Assembly: GCA_034670405.1 (NCBI GenBank)
Contig: JAXDDX010000170.1
Span: 821,501-885,500 of the forward strand
DNA from: Hoplostethus atlanticus
Taxonomy: Eukaryota > Chordata > Actinopteri > Trachichthyiformes > Trachichthyidae
Direction of reading: 5' to 3'
DNA: 64,000 bases
In this document: piece after piece, positions 10,651 to 22,672 of the stretch
Layout: each line of letters begins with the position of its first letter
How positions within the stretch are numbered: the first letter of the stretch is position 1
The notes under the pieces: model-generated
The model's input: only the letters and a program-made list of their open reading frames with translations
Databases searched by the model: none
Told to the model about the DNA's origin: nothing
Program-made: the position numbers and the translations under genes

Positions 10651-11610
10651 AAAGGAGTCTTTCTCTACAGGTCTGGTGTCGCTGTTTCATCAGAGTGGCA
10701 GCAGCGATGCTGGACAATGATAATAGTAACTGACAGGGTTGGAGAGGACGGACGCCCCAACACAACACAACATAACATAATGTTGATTGACAGCCTGCAT
10801 GTCTACAGGACCTTCATCAGGAAAACACTGATCTGAGCTGCTGGAGATCATCCAATCAGAGCTGATGTAGCAGGTCTGTCAGCCTGTAGCTCTGAATGAG
10901 TCCTGGATGGAAAAGCTTTGTGGTTTAACTTGACATACATCAGAGAATCCCATCTAAATATTAGTCCTGTCAGACGCCAGCTGATGCTTCCAGAATATTG
11001 GAGTTGTTTTACATCATCCTCATTTTGATTAATTATCGATTAATGGCAGGATGTGACTGACCAGTTTATGAACACATTTTTTAAAGCAGTTTGAGAAAGT
11101 TTTTTGTTTCAAAGCTTGAACTTAATCTGAAAATAGCTTGTTGCCAAGGTCCTTTCCAACAGAGATGGTGGTTAGCCGTTGCTATGGTGATCCAGTTTTT
11201 TTTTATTAAAAGATACATTTTGTTTGGCATTTTTGCCTTTATTTGACAGTCAGTAGAGAGAGACAGGAAAGATCAGATGAGAGAGGAGGGATGACATGCG
11301 ACATAGGTCCCAGGCCGGATTCGAACCCAGGTCACGGTTATGTGTACATGCGGTATGTGCCTTAGACCACTGAGACACCAGGACGCCCCATGGTGATCCA
11401 GTTTAAACAAGTTGTACCAAATGTTTTCCAAAGCTGCTGTGGAAGCGTCCGGCAGCGGAGTTCAGTTCATCTGATGGGAGCCTGGTTATTATTTTATTAT
11501 TTCTCTCTCTTATTTCTGAGATCAGTTACTGTTTGTATGTGTCTGTTAGTCTTGTCTAATTTGTGGACATATGTTTTTGTAATATACTTTATAGATTATT
11601 AAACACTCAA
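10474..11610 (+). other. tmem79: Probable tmem79 3' UTR
   Basis: This follows the stop codon. It starts with a polypurine (GGA)n tract. An ATTAAA hexamer at 11598 is the first reasonable polyadenylation signal I noticed downstream. A SINE lies inside at 11199-11389. The extent is inferred. Confidence 0.3.
11199..11389 (-). mobile_element. tRNA-derived SINE with 15-bp target-site duplication
   Basis: On the minus strand it begins GGGGCGTCCTGGTGTCTCAG. Pol III promoter boxes follow: a box A-like TCAGTGGTCTAAGGC and a box B-like GGTTCGAATCC. It ends in CAAATAAAGGCAAAAATGCC and an A-rich tail. The 15-bp direct repeat ATGGTGATCCAGTTT flanks it at 11184-11198 and 11390-11404. Confidence 0.93.
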
Positions 11611-12491
11611 AGTGAAGATCTTTTGCATCTTACTTAGTTGTCTCATTTGTATCATTGTGAAAAAATGGTAAATTAATCCTACAATACATTTAGAAGGATA
11701 CTATCTATCAGCAAAACCTAAAATATAAATATATAAAATATCATGCAAGTGCTATAAGTATTATAAAAATATAAACCATAAATAAGGTGACCATAAACTC
11801 ACTGTTGGAATAAATTGATTTTGATTTTGATCCAGTTCCTTTCAGATGAAGGCCTGTAAAAGTGAAAAGGAAAATAGGAAAGGTAAACTGGTGATTACGT
11901 CACAAGTAGGGCGGAACTGAGCTGAACTGGTCTAACTGGTGTGATTTGTGTCGGAGGACAAGAAACATTTGGTTTGGAGCTGCGTCAAGCTGCCAGAAAA
12001 AGACCGAGGAAGATCGGAAGTAAGATGACTTTTCCTTCAAAATAAAATGTAATCACTATATAAAAGCCCGGCGATTTCTAACAGAATAAGCATAACACAT
12101 GGCAAATGGCACCAGAGCTGAGGCTCCCTTTTTAAGGCCTTTAGTAACCACTGAAATGAGTTGGCTGGTGTTTGGTGCTTGAGAATTTATTTTGAACAAT
12201 GTTAGCATATACTATGGCATCTTGCATAGGCCTATATGGCCATTAATGAAAAAGGCCATTTAGCAAAAACAGCAATTCTATTTCAATTTACTTCAGATGC
12301 CTCCTTAAATAAAACCAGTATTGTCAGTTCTGTGCTTTGTATTACTCAAAAAACGTTGAAACGCGTTGGTCAATAAGGCTTTTATTTTGAAGGTTCAGAG
12401 ATGTTTCTTTCTGTTTGGCTTGACTTTGGTAACCTGTCAGCCAGAAACTCGGTAAACTTCAGTAAACTTGTCTTCATGCTTTATTGATCAG

Positions 12492-12579
12492 ATGTCTTAT
12501 CCTATGGAAAGGAGGAAAGCCTGTCTGCTCCGCATCAGAGAGAACTGTCCGTTCAGGAGGCTGCGGAGGAACAGATATG
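12492..12579 (+). CDS. Predicted exon 1 of an unrecognised small gene
   Basis: An ATG opens a basic peptide (MSYPMERRKACLLRIRENCP, then FRRLRRNRY) that runs 29 codons plus one base to a donor, ATATG before GTCAGT. The phase (1) fits the acceptor at 23120: the joined codon is GAC (Asp). An in-frame leucine-initiated extension exists upstream, and ATCAG before the ATG could instead be an acceptor. The link to the next exon is inferred across a 10.5-kb intron full of transposons. I do not recognise the protein. Confidence 0.35.
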
Positions 12580-13199
12580 GTCAGTTAATACAGGTGATCT
12601 TTAATAGTAATGAACAGATTATGTGTTGCCTCGGTAGTCAGGATTACATGTAACAGTGTTATTTTAACCAATGAAGGCTGGTACGGAGCTGAGTCATATA
12701 ATTTAACTCAGCTCCGATAGTGCAACTCATTGAGACCAAGTCCCATCAATGCCCATTCAAAAATCTGTCATTTTAACGTTGCTTGGCTTGTTGGAAACAT
12801 ACATAACTGGTAGAACATGACTACGACATTTTACGAAACATGAAGGCTTTCTGGTCAAAACGGCATTCGTGTGATCCACCAAGCAGAACTTTATTTCAAT
12901 AAAACCTCGATTTTTAGAATCGGTTCACTGTGCTCTTTACCGCCCTCCTCCAAGGTGTATTTGGTGGGAATAACAAGCGAACTAAAAGTTGAAGTAGTAT
13001 TTGGTAGAATTGAATAGTGGCTCATATTTACAAAAGATCATAAGTTTCTAACTCCTTTAGCATTCTTCATTATAACATTGGTATGACATGGTTAATGATG
13101 GTAATAGTTCAATAAATTATTTAATGGATTTTAATGATTAATGGCTGTATTATGAGTCCATCCAAACAAGCCAGAGGTTCAGTTAATAATCTATATATA

Positions 13200-13830
13200 T
13201 GATCTAGAGGCAGTCACCCATGTATTTATCACATCCCGTTTAGATTACTGTAAGTCACTGTACTGTAACCCTAACCCATCAGTCAGTCTTCCCTCTCACT
13301 CTCCTGTTGGGGCACCAGATCCAACAGAAGGATCACTTCACACAAGCCCTACATCAGGGCTATTCAACTTTGTTGGCAAGTGGCCCACGTAAAACAAAAT
13401 ACATGGGACAGGTGGGCCGGTCAGTCTACCCCTCCTGCTTTCTTTTTAATTATATTACTGTGCATTTACATCAGTCTACTTTTTAATATTGTCCAGGTTA
13501 TTGTCACTCAATTATGCGTCCGTCATACGGCATGAATTCCATATGTTGATTGTTCAGCGTTTCGTATTATTTTTTATTATTAATGTCATTGTATTAATTG
13601 CCAACAGTCTGGCGGGCGGATCTGGCCCATGGGCCGCCTGTTGAATAGGCCTGTCCTACATGGTCTGGCTTCTCTTTATATCTCAGAAGTCTTTGCCGGT
13701 ACAACTAGATCCCTCAGTTCCAGTTTTCTGTTCTGCATACTGAATGTAAAACTAGAGGCGATCGTGCTTTTTCTGTGGCTGCCCAAAACTAAACTTCCTC
13801 AAAGCATCAGATTTAGTCACAAATAAAAAC
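13200..13830 (+). mobile_element. L2/CR1-like LINE fragment split by a hAT MITE
   Basis: The + strand reads THVFITSRLDYCKSL at 13220-13260, matching the RT C-terminal motif HAFITSRLDYxNG seen in the L2 at 16321-16839. After the MITE it continues with LHGLASLYISEVF-like sequence typical of the next segment of the same protein. It is degenerate and cannot be coding. Confidence 0.7.
13355..13653. mobile_element. hAT MITE, 299 bp
   Basis: The termini are CAGGGCTATTCAACTTTG and, on the right, TGTTGAATAGGCCTG, which are inverted. The flanks CCCTACAT (13347-13354) and TCCTACAT (13654-13661) are an 8-bp target duplication with one mismatch. There is no coding capacity. It interrupts an L2 fragment. 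Confidence 0.85.
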
Positions 13831-14351
13831 ATATTATTATGCTTTGGTATACAATTGTGTCTGCTACTTTTGGACATCTGTGTTTTTTTAATTTGTGCTT
13901 CAGTCTTTTAATCTTGCCTGCTCTCTAAAGCACTTTGGTGCAAACTCTGTTGTTGCTCTGTAAATAAATTTGCCTTGACTTAATAGACTATAATAACTAT
14001 AATGGAAGCAGAAGAAGTTGGCATCTGGTAGCAGAGCTAATGGAGCTCAATGGGAATAAAACCTTTAACCATTGCTTCAGCAGTTGCACTGTTCACCTTC
14101 ATTACATTTTTTAGGGTGAATTGTTCAATCAGTCTGAACATGCAAAACTACTCTATGTATGTAATCCATTTTACGATCACTCACTATCTTCACTACAGGA
14201 TTGCTAACAAAACAGAGTAACTCACAACAACCAGATCACTACAGACCTTGGCTATACCTTCATGTGGTGTCCAGTGCCGCTTCCTACTTCCTCCTTTCAG
14301 AACGGGTTTGACAGGATTCACTGGTACGCATCGCCAGTGAAAGGCTCCACA

Positions 14352-15966
14352 CAGGGCCGTTTCTGAACATTTTGGGGCCCTAAGCCACATCTTACAGTGG
14401 GGCCCCCCCCAAACCCAAACCACTGTCATTTTAATATCCCTAAATGAAAATGAATGACTAGGCATACTTTACTATCAATAATTAAAACTTTATTTTTACT
14501 TTAACAAATAAACACAATATGAAAACAATAAATAACCATGTACAAGATTTTTTTTAGAAAATGAACTGGGTGAATTGGTGGTGCACTGGATGGATGATAT
14601 GTTGTTGATTGAGTATGAGTATGTTGTGGTTCTGAAGTAACAGGTGGTTTCAGGTTGTTGATCTGATGTACCTGGGGAATCTGAATCTGGATCAGTTGGT
14701 ATAAAAGAAATAAAAGAAAAAGAAAAAGTATCATTAAATCACTGTATAATATCAATTACTGTATAATACTAATATTATGTATATTGTAGGAGCCATTTGA
14801 CCTGTTTTGGTTAATTTGTTATTTTTCTTTCTATAGCCTGGCGTCTTTGTGGAAGTGATAAATGGTGTCACTACAATATTAATGTTAATATTAGCAGCAA
14901 TAACAACAAGATAACACAACAACAACAACACTAATCATCATCAACTTGTTACTCATAGCAACATTATAATGACAACAGTGCTCACTCAAACATGACTTGA
15001 AAGAAACTATCCCATCATAGTGAGAAGCAAACTAAGCATGTTGTTTAAACAGCAGCAGCTCGGTGGTTGTAACATACCTGGTGGTTGACTTGTCCAGTTG
15101 TCTCCTCTGGTACTTGTGCAGCCGCACGAAAATACTTCTGAATAGTACCTAAAAACACACAGAGCCAACTTTTACAACAATAGCCAACAATGTGCTTTTC
15201 TATTAATTCAATCCACACAGATGCTATTAGGCCTCATCCACACACATACCCTTTGCTCCGTTTACGCCTAGCGTCCACACACTACTCCGGCGTTTTGGAA
15301 GCCCTGAAACGGGACTTTTTAAAACAATGCTGACCCCGTTTTAGTTCTAAAACTCCGGGGTTGCGTTTTAGTGTGGACGGGCGGAAACGGAGACGTTTGA
15401 AAACGTATTACGGTGTTAGCATGGACGGAGATAATTTCTGAAACGGCGCTAAAACACTTGTGGACAGAGTATTAGTGTGGATGTACCCTGAGATCGTATC
15501 ATCCATTTTAGATTTCAGGAGACAATCAGCTAGCATTAAACAAGGTACACTAAGAAAATAAGAAAAAAGTGAGTGTCAAAGGTTCAACATGAATTACAAC
15601 TAAGTGCTCCTGCATATGAGCCGAAATTCAGCTGATGCTGTTAGTATGTGTAGCCGATTCTCCCTCAGCGTCCATTCATTTTAAAGCCGTCTTTCCAGTC
15701 CAGTCATCCTCAAAAAACTAAATAACCATTTCCTCCCTTCAACACTCCACACAATATACTTTTAATTTTGTCCTCTACCCACCCTATTTTGTGTAATTGT
15801 GTTATAATTTCTTGTCTTTCATGCGTAAATTATAAAAAAAAGTGCTATATAAAATATAGCCGTTTAGCCAAAACAAAAACAAAAAAACACCACCCCACGG
15901 GGCCCCCCTGGTGGTTAGGGGGTCCATTGCAGTCGCTTATAATGCAAATAGGCAAAAACGGCCCTG
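14352..15966. mobile_element. Non-autonomous hAT element, 1615 bp
   Basis: The ends are CAGGGCCGTTTCTGAAC and CAAAAACGGCCCTG (inverted). The 8-bp direct repeat GCTCCACA is exact at 14344-14351 and 15967-15974. Internal flanks include GGGGCCCTAAG and GGGGCCC motifs. No transposase reading frame survives. A smaller inverted-repeat element appears nested at about 15233-15485. Confidence 0.93.
15233..15485. mobile_element. Putative nested MITE
   Basis: The left end CTCATCCACACACATACC and the right end ATTAGTGTGGATGTACC are approximately inverted. The interior repeats motifs on GAAACGG/CCGTTT and GTGTGGACGG. The target duplication is not clear. Confidence 0.45.
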
Positions 15967-16129
15967 GCTCCACAGTACGAGCTATAGGTTTACAGCCAAC
16001 ACCTGTTTAGTTACATGGCCCCATGTTATAGACCTACAGTATTGACCTACAGTATAGACCTATGTTAGATATAGATAAGGTGAAAAACAAAACAAAAAAA
16101 CAACTAGGCTAACAAGTAGGAAGACAATA

Positions 16130-18913
16130 AGACAAACAAAGGACAAAAAGGCAAAAAAGCAGAGGGCCACAATTTAGCAGCTGGGTCCAAAGGCCTGGCT
16201 GGAGAGGAAGGTCTTCAGCCACTGTTTATAAACTTCAATGGACCAGCATTGCGGATCTCCACAGGGAGTGAGTTCCAGAGGGTGGGGGCAGTCACTCTGA
16301 AGGCTCTGTCCCCGAGAGTCTCAACCTGGTGTGGGGGGTGATGAGTAGTCCCGTGTCGGAGGAACGGAGATTTCGGGAAGGACTGTAAGTAGAGAGGAGG
16401 TCCGATAGGTACTGGGGAGCAAGGAAGTGAAGGGACAGGCTTTGGTGCAGGTGAGAACCCTGGCAGCAGAGTTCTGAATGTACTGGAGCCTATCCAGGGA
16501 TTTGCTTGGGACCCCGGATGAGACTCCATTGAAATAGTCCAGACGGGAGGTGATGAAGGCGTGAATGAGGGTCTCTGCCACAGAGTCGGTCAGTGAAGAC
16601 CGGAGTCTGGAGATGTTTTTGAGGTGGTAGAAGGCAGATTTTGTGACAGATTTCATGTGTGCCTCAAATGAGAGAGTGGAATCGAAAATAACACCCAGGT
16701 TGCAGACTTCTGAGGAGAGGCAGATGGAGCAGCCGTCGATGGTCAGGACAAGATCCCCAACCTTCCGGAGCAGTGCCTTGGAGGTCACAACCATGAGCTC
16801 AGTTTTATTAGTGTTGAGTTTCAGGAGGTTGGATGACATCCAGACTTTTAAATCGTGCAGGCAGTTGACAAGGGACTAGGGAGGGAGCTGGGTGGAGGGT
16901 TTGGTGCTGAGTTAGAACTGGGTGTCGTCTGCATTGCAGTGGAAGTCTAAGCCGTGCCAGCGGATGATCTGGCCAAGGGGGAGCATGTAGATAGTGAATA
17001 AAAGTGGTCCGAGCACAGAGCCTTGGAGCACGCCCTGATTGACTATGGCCCGGGGGATCTGGAGCTGCCGATAGTGACAAACTGTTTCCTGTCCAAGAGA
17101 TATGACCGGAACCGAGAGAGAGCAGTACCAGTGAGGCCCAGATAATAAGACATGCGGTCTAGGAGGATGGTGTGGCAGACTGTGTTGAATGCAGCAATAA
17201 GGTCAAGAAGAATGAGGATATTGATATGGCCGGAGTCAGCAGCAGTGAGGAGGTCATTGGTGATCTTAATGAGGGCGGTCTCTGTGCTATGGTGGGCTCT
17301 AAAACCAGATTTCTAAAACCAGGTTTCAAAGAGCTCATGGTTGGACATGTGTTGCTGGAGTTGGGCGGCAACAGCTCTTTCCAGGATTTTGCTGATGAAT
17401 GGAAGGTTGGAGATCAGCCGGTAGTTGTTAGGTTCATCCGGGTCCAGACCGCACTTTTTCAGAATAGAGGTGACTGAGGCCGTTTTAAAACTGGAGGGGA
17501 CAGTGCCCAGTATTTATAATGTTCGTTATGAGAGGACACAAGGCAGGTAGACATGCCTTGACCAAGGCTGTGGACATGGGGTCCAGGGTGCAAGGTGGAA
17601 GCCTTGGATTTAGTGACCAACTCACATGTAGTGTCAACAGGGGAGAAGCAACACTCAGGCAGTCGGGCAGGCACGGAGACAAAAACCAGTGTCTGGGATG
17701 AAGAGGGGGTCAGGGTGCCTGAAGTTGCTCGTAGATGGAGTCCACTTTGGCCTGAAAGAAATTCAGGAACTTGGAGCACAGGTCAGGGGCACCTGACACG
17801 GAGGAGGCATCCAGGGGGCGTAGTAACTGGTTGATTGTGGAGAACAGCTGGGGTTATTTTGACGGCTTCTAATGAAGTTGGAGTAGTATGAGGTTTTGGT
17901 CCGGGAAAGAGCTTCTTTGTAGCACTGGACATGCTGTTTGTAGGCCTCGTGGTGGACAACGAGACAGGATTTCTTATAGTGCCTCTCAAGTTGTCTGCCA
18001 CGGGTCTTCATGGTGCAGAGTTCAGGGGTAAACCAAGGAGCAGGACAGGAGAAGGAAACAGTCCGGCTTTTGATGGGGGCCAAGGAATCAAGACTGGATG
18101 ATAGGGCTTGGTTGTAGTACGAGACAAGGTTGTCAGTGGAGGTCAAACAGGGCTCAGGTGCCACATGGGACATGATCAAGTTCCCCAGGGCACTGACATG
18201 TTTAGTGTTTCTAAATGTGATGGTGCGCTTTTGCTGTTGTTTGGAGAGGGGAACAGGAACAGTAAAGGAGATGGCAAGATGGTCAGAGACAGCCAAGTCC
18301 AGTGTATGACCTCTGTCATGCGTCGGACTTCGAACATGTTGTGTGAAGCTGAAACAGTCCAGCAGCGACAGAAAGTTAGCTGCGAAGGAGCAGCTACAAG
18401 AGTCCACATGGATGTTAAAATCACAGAGCAGGAGAGCAGATGATGACGTGGGACAGTAGCTCAGAAAGGAAGGTAGAGGAGGCCTTGGGGGGGCAGTAGA
18501 TAAGGACAACGAGAGGTACAGAACCAGCTAGTGTGAAAGCAACATATTCAAATGATGTCACATTCTGTACTGGCAGTTCTTTGACCAGGAAGTCGGCCCG
18601 AGCCAGCCCTCCACCACGACCCATGGAGCGAGGCTTCTGTATATAAACATAGCCTGGAGTAGCTTGGTTGAGAATCATATACTCCTGTTGGTTCTGCCAT
18701 GTTTCAGTCGATTTTCCTGCCAGTGATGATATCATGAATGAGAGGTGCTTTATTGTTGAGGGAGCGAGTGTTAAGTAGCAAAAACGTGGCAGTGTTGTTT
18801 TGTGGGGCATAGACAGTCAAAATGGAGGGAACAATCCTCTCCTCTCCAAATTCATACTTTTTTTTAGGGCACCCCCGGTGATAAATAAACCCTGTGCCTA
18901 TGTGAGTACACAT
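16130..18913 (-). mobile_element. L2/CR1-like LINE, antisense, degenerate
   Basis: Read on the minus strand from 18913 down to about 16215, the protein order is endonuclease (GRGGGLARADFLVKELPVQN, then LLCDFNIHVD and DLAVSDH), reverse transcriptase and C-terminal domain. The RT/C-terminal part at 16839-16215 has LKLNTNKTELMVV, CNLGVIFDSTLSFEAHMKSV, HAFITSRLDYFNG and APTLWNSLPVEIRN. Frameshifts and stops separate the pieces, so it is a dead copy. It lies in the proposed first intron of the small gene. Confidence 0.9.
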
Positions 18914-19439
18914 GCTAGTAAATGAGTAAATTGAAACATGTGATCCTCAGTGAAAGTGTCATGGAGAGGATTTCTGGTCCCTTTCTTGAATACGTTGTAT
19001 CCATACCTCCTAAAAGGCTGTATGCAGGTCTAGAGATGTTCTGGTCACTAGCTGTTGGCCTGCTAGCTTTACTCTAATTCAGTAAATCAATATGCATGCA
19101 CAGCACGCATTAAATAAAATGTAATTAATGAATTCAAACATTTGGCACAACAAAGACACCCTTCTCTGAGGGGGCTCAGCTCCCCCAAACCTCAGGTCCT
19201 AAAATCGCCCCTGGCCTGTGTCATTTCAAGCCCGTAATGAAACGGCGACTGAGTAAAACCTGATAAAAAAAAAAGGCTGATAAATGCAATGTAGACCAAC
19301 ACTTTTAAATATCTCGTATAGTAGACTTTAATTTAGACAAACTTCGTGAAACATTTGTTGAAGTAGAAGCTATGTTCAACCTACAACATATTTTCTTAGT
19401 TCTAAATTAGTTTAGCCCGGTCATACGATATACTTCTTG

Positions 19440-19966
19440 AGTATAGAGAGGTCCCTGCGGCCGATCTACACGGTCACGGCTCTTCTCTGTTCTGGCCCCG
19501 CAGTGGTGGAATGAACTCCCCACTGATGTCAGGACAGCAGAGTCGCTGCCCATCTTTCGCCGCAGGCTGAAAACCCACCTCTTCAGGAAACACTACCCTG
19601 ACCCTTCCTCTTAGCCTTGCCTATTTGTCGTCAATTATTTGTCTGAGCTCTTGTTTATTGGCTCTTGTTTATTTGATACACTTATTTGTCTTAGCTCTTG
19701 TTTATTTGGTTCACTTATTTGTCTTAGCTCTTGTTTATTTGATTCTCTTATTTGTCTCATTTGTTTAAGAAAAAGTAGGTTGCTAACTTATTGCACTCTT
19801 ACCTTAACACTAGTTATGCTCTTAGTTGCTTGTTTAGGAAGGAAATGCACTTACGATTTCCGGTGACTAGTAGTTTTCTTGCCTACCTATGTTGAATGCA
19901 CTTATTGTAAGTCGCTTTGGATAAAAGCGTCTGCTAAATGACTGTAATGTAATGTAATGTAATGTA
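19440..19966 (+). mobile_element. LINE 3' end with (TAATG)n tail
   Basis: The + strand encodes GRSTRSRLFSVLAPQWWNEL and continues TDVRTAESLPIF to a TAG at about 19612. After a 3' UTR come GTAAGTCGCTTTGGATAAAA and GCGTCTGCTAAATGAC, and the copy ends in TGTAATGTAATGTAATG. The same C-terminus and tail occur on the minus strand at 27673-28226 and 34532-35550. Confidence 0.88.
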
Positions 19967-20093
19967 CTTCATGGCAGCCCCACAGTACCCAAACCAACCA
20001 GGGGTCCGTTCCAGGAAGCAAACAAACTCTGAGTCTAACCCTGAACTCTGAGTTGATTAACTCATAGATAGGAAACTCTGGGTTTTCAATCCA

Positions 20094-20679
20094 GTGGCGG
20101 CCGGTGATTGGCTGACTAAGTGGGGCGGGTCATGACAGACACGGAGATCATAGAGTAACATTGTAGCCGACTAGGGCTTTGGTCTTTTAACTGCTACAGT
20201 TGTAGTGCTATTTTTTTTAGTGCCGGAGCGCAGTCAAACATTGGCGTGTTCTCTCTTGTGCCATCTACTGACCATGACTACAATGTTCGATTGAATGGGG
20301 TTAAATGAGAATGGCCAGGGCGTTCTGCCCAGCGCCCCAAATGCTATCATAGACCTCAAGCTAAAGTGCAGTCCTTCCAACAACCGCTAGGTGGCAATGC
20401 ATGTCAATGTAGTGTGTGAGGGACGTACGACTCGGCGCCCCAGAGCAACAGAGACGGTAATGAAGTCCGCAAACCAACCAAAGCCAATTATTCAACATAC
20501 ATGTATTGACTAGAACACATTTATATGAATTATAAATACAATCAATGAAATGTGTTCAGATAAAAAATATATATATTTATATTTATTATTATTAGTATTA
20601 TTTTATTTATTTATTTATTTTTCTCCATCCAATCAAATGGGGCGCCGCCCCTAGCGTCCCTATGGACGAGCCACCACTG
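20094..20679. mobile_element. hAT MITE inside Harbinger H1
   Basis: The ends are CAGTGGCGGCCGG and GAGCCACCACTG (inverted). The flanks TTTCAATC (20086-20093) and GTTCAATC (20680-20687) match at 7 of 8 bases. H2 supplies a roughly uninterrupted reference for this site: its minus strand reads through the corresponding region with no such insert. Confidence 0.8.
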
Positions 20680-20775
20680 GTTCAATCAACTCTCGGTATG
20701 TTCACCCTGAGTTAAGCGCGTGCCTGACGACAATAAAAAGCCATCATCAATGGAGGTCCGATACTACGATTCACC

Positions 20776-20945
20776 ATGGCAACCGGCAATCAGAAAAGGT
20801 CGTCGTACATCACCCCACTGGAGTTGGAAGTGCTACTACGTGCATTTGGGGAGTATGAACACATTTTCAAAAAGAAGAGCAACACAGCTGCAGCGGCAAA
20901 GGAGAGGGAATTGGTGTGGGAGAGAATCGCTGCCCGAGTCAATGC
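20776..20945 (+). pseudogene. Harbinger Myb/SANT-like accessory protein, exon 1
   Basis: The frame opens MATGNQKRSSYITPLELEVL and continues through FGEYEHIFKKKSNTAAAAKE to WERIAARVNA, then meets GTACGT, a plausible donor. This is the N-terminal part of the Myb/SANT-like DNA-binding protein encoded alongside the nuclease in PIF/Harbinger elements. In H1 this exon is intact, but no later exon is recognised, so it is a remnant. Confidence 0.8.
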
Positions 20946-21600
20946 GTACGTTTGAATGCAGTAGTGTATTCATTTAACATTTAACCACACTTTCTTATAA
21001 TATTACCTACATATGAGAAAGTGGTGGAATGGTATTGGGGAAAAAAAAAAGTCATTTAGGTGCAATCCCACGGGCACTTAGCAACAGCTGAAAATGAAAT
21101 ATAAAAACATACTTCAAATGGTGTACTTGGGGCGGCAAATTAGAAAGGTAGATCTAGAAATGTAATTACTGGAACATAAGTTACAGGTGGGTGCATGGTC
21201 ACAGGTGAAATGTGTTGTTGGAACAATATAAAAATACTAACTGTTGCTTTTGTATTTGTAGGAAATAAAGAAGACCAAATGAAAGGTGTCTTTATTTGAC
21301 TGCTCGGGGTGGTGGTAGCTTAATCTGTGAAGTGTAAACGGCATATTATATCTCGGACAGCTCTTCCATCCAGGGGCCTGTTCCAGAAAGCGGGTTTAGT
21401 GAAAACTCTGAGTTTGTTAACCCTGAGATGAGGGAAACTCTGGGTTCTCCGTTCCAGAAAGAGAGGTAACTCAAACTCTGAATCAGTTACCATGGTAACT
21501 GACTCTGTGAACCTAACCTGCTCGCTGGCAGGTTTTCTTGAACAAACCCTGACTTTCTCCCTGTCTCCTCCCTCTGCTGAACCTGAAGCAGCTGTCGGAC

Positions 21601-21710
21601 ATGGCGTGTCCTTTCCTCGGTAACCCGATCGATATTCAAGCGGAAGTAATTCGCATAGCCTTACGTCGGGAGAGGATTTTGAGACCCCGATTAGATGTTC
21701 TATGTCCAGG
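21601..21710 (+). pseudogene. Harbinger nuclease N-terminus in H2
   Basis: The frame opens MACPFLGNPIDIQAEVIRIA and continues LRRERILRPRLDVL. This is the characteristic N-terminus of HARBI1-like transposases of fish. After LDVL the sequence jumps into unrelated element sequence, so the catalytic domain is missing. The matching H1 copy lies at 22457-22672 on the minus strand, with one substitution (VICIA for VIRIA). Confidence 0.8.
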
Positions 21711-21973
21711 ATGGAAGAGCTGTCCGAGATATAATATGCCGTTTACACTTCACGGATTAAGCTACCACCACCCCGAGCAGTCAAATAAAGACACCTTTCA
21801 TTTGGTCTTCTTTATTTCCTACAAATACAAAAGCAACAGTTAGTATTTTTATATTGTTCCAACAACACATTTCACCTGTGACCATGCACCCACCTCTAAC
21901 TTATGTTCCAGTAATTACATTTCTAGATCTGCCTTTCTAATTTGCCGCCCCAAGTATACCATTTGAAGTATGT

Positions 21974-22105
21974 CTGGCCCAGACAGGTCAGTTAGTAGAG
22001 CATTAGACTCTCAGTCTCAGGGTTGTGGGTTCGATCCCCACATAGTGTTAACTATCACCTTTGTAAGTCGCTTTGGATAAAAGCGTCTGCTAAATGACTA
22101 TTGTA
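21974..22105 (+). mobile_element. tRNA-derived SINE with LINE-type tail
   Basis: The head has GACAGGTCAGTTAGTAGAGC (box A region) and GTGGGTTCGATCC (box B), like a tRNA. The tail GTAAGTCGCTTTGGATAAAA plus GCGTCTGCTAAATGACTA is nearly identical to the 3' end of the LINE at 19440-19966. The uninterrupted version of the site is visible in H1 (AGTATG then TTTTTAT on the complementary strand). Confidence 0.88.
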
Positions 22106-22562
22106 ATGTTTTTATTGTTTCATTTTCAGCTGCTGCCAAGAGCGCTTTGCGCCCGTGGGATTGCACCTAAATGAAAATATTTTTTTTCCAATACCATTCC
22201 ACCACTTTCTCACATGTAGGTAATATTATAAGAAAGTGTGGTTAAATGTTAAATGAATACACTACTGCATTCAAACGTACACATTTGACTCGGGCAGCGA
22301 TTCTCTCCCACGCCAATTCCCTCTCCTTTACGACCCTTCTGCTTGCTGGTTGCCATGGTGAATCGTAGTATCGGACCTCCATTGATGATGGCTTTTTATT
22401 GTCGTCGCGCACGCGCTTACCTCAAGATGAACATACTCAAAGTTGATTGAACTAACTCAAATCAGCCGTTCTGGAACCGAAAACTCAGACTTTGCCATCT
22501 CGGAATTAATCAACTCAGAGTGCAGGGTTAGAGTTTGTTGAACCTGCTTCTTGGAACAGGCC

Positions 22563-22672
22563 CCTGGACATAGAACATCTAATCGGGGTCTCAAAATCCT
22601 CTCCCGACGTAAGGCTATGCAAATTACTTCCGCTTGAATATCGATCGGGTTACCGAGGAAAGGACACGCCAT
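22563..22672 (-). pseudogene. Harbinger nuclease N-terminus in H1
   Basis: The minus strand reads MACPFLGNPIDIQAEVICIA and then LRRERILRPRLDVL from 22672, and breaks at the H2 boundary. It has the same truncated N-terminus as the copy at 21601. The break point in both copies falls just after the codons for LDVL, so the internal deletion pre-dates the nesting. Confidence 0.78.

Larger units (their letters stand above)
21374..22563 (-). mobile_element. PIF/Harbinger element H2 nested in H1
   Basis: The ends are GGGCCTGTTCCAGAAAGCGG and, inverted on the right, TTCTTGGAACAGGCCC. The sequence at the boundaries is CAG (21371-21373) and CTG (22564-22566), and H1-type sequence carries CCTGG at this point, so a 3-bp CWG target duplication fits. 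H2 is a short deletion derivative. Its Myb exon, on the minus strand around 22360, has lost about 95 bp between GGTCGT and AAAGGAGAGG. The N-terminal nuclease exon is at 21601. A SINE is inserted at 21974-22105. Confidence 0.8.

Noticed and set aside
11330-11389. Possible tRNA gene on the minus strand
   Set aside because: It is the head of a SINE with a 15-bp target duplication.
12684-12718. Inverted repeat GGAGCTGAGT ... ACTCAGCTCC
   Set aside because: A 10-bp stem in AT-rich intron sequence is not remarkable by itself.
16643-18443. Plus-strand frames of 60-111 codons
   Set aside because: They are shadows of the antisense L2 element, whose minus-strand protein is recognisable.
21974-22060. 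Possible tRNA gene (box A and box B present)
   Set aside because: It continues into a LINE-type SINE tail and is inserted in a transposon; no cloverleaf acceptor stem was found.
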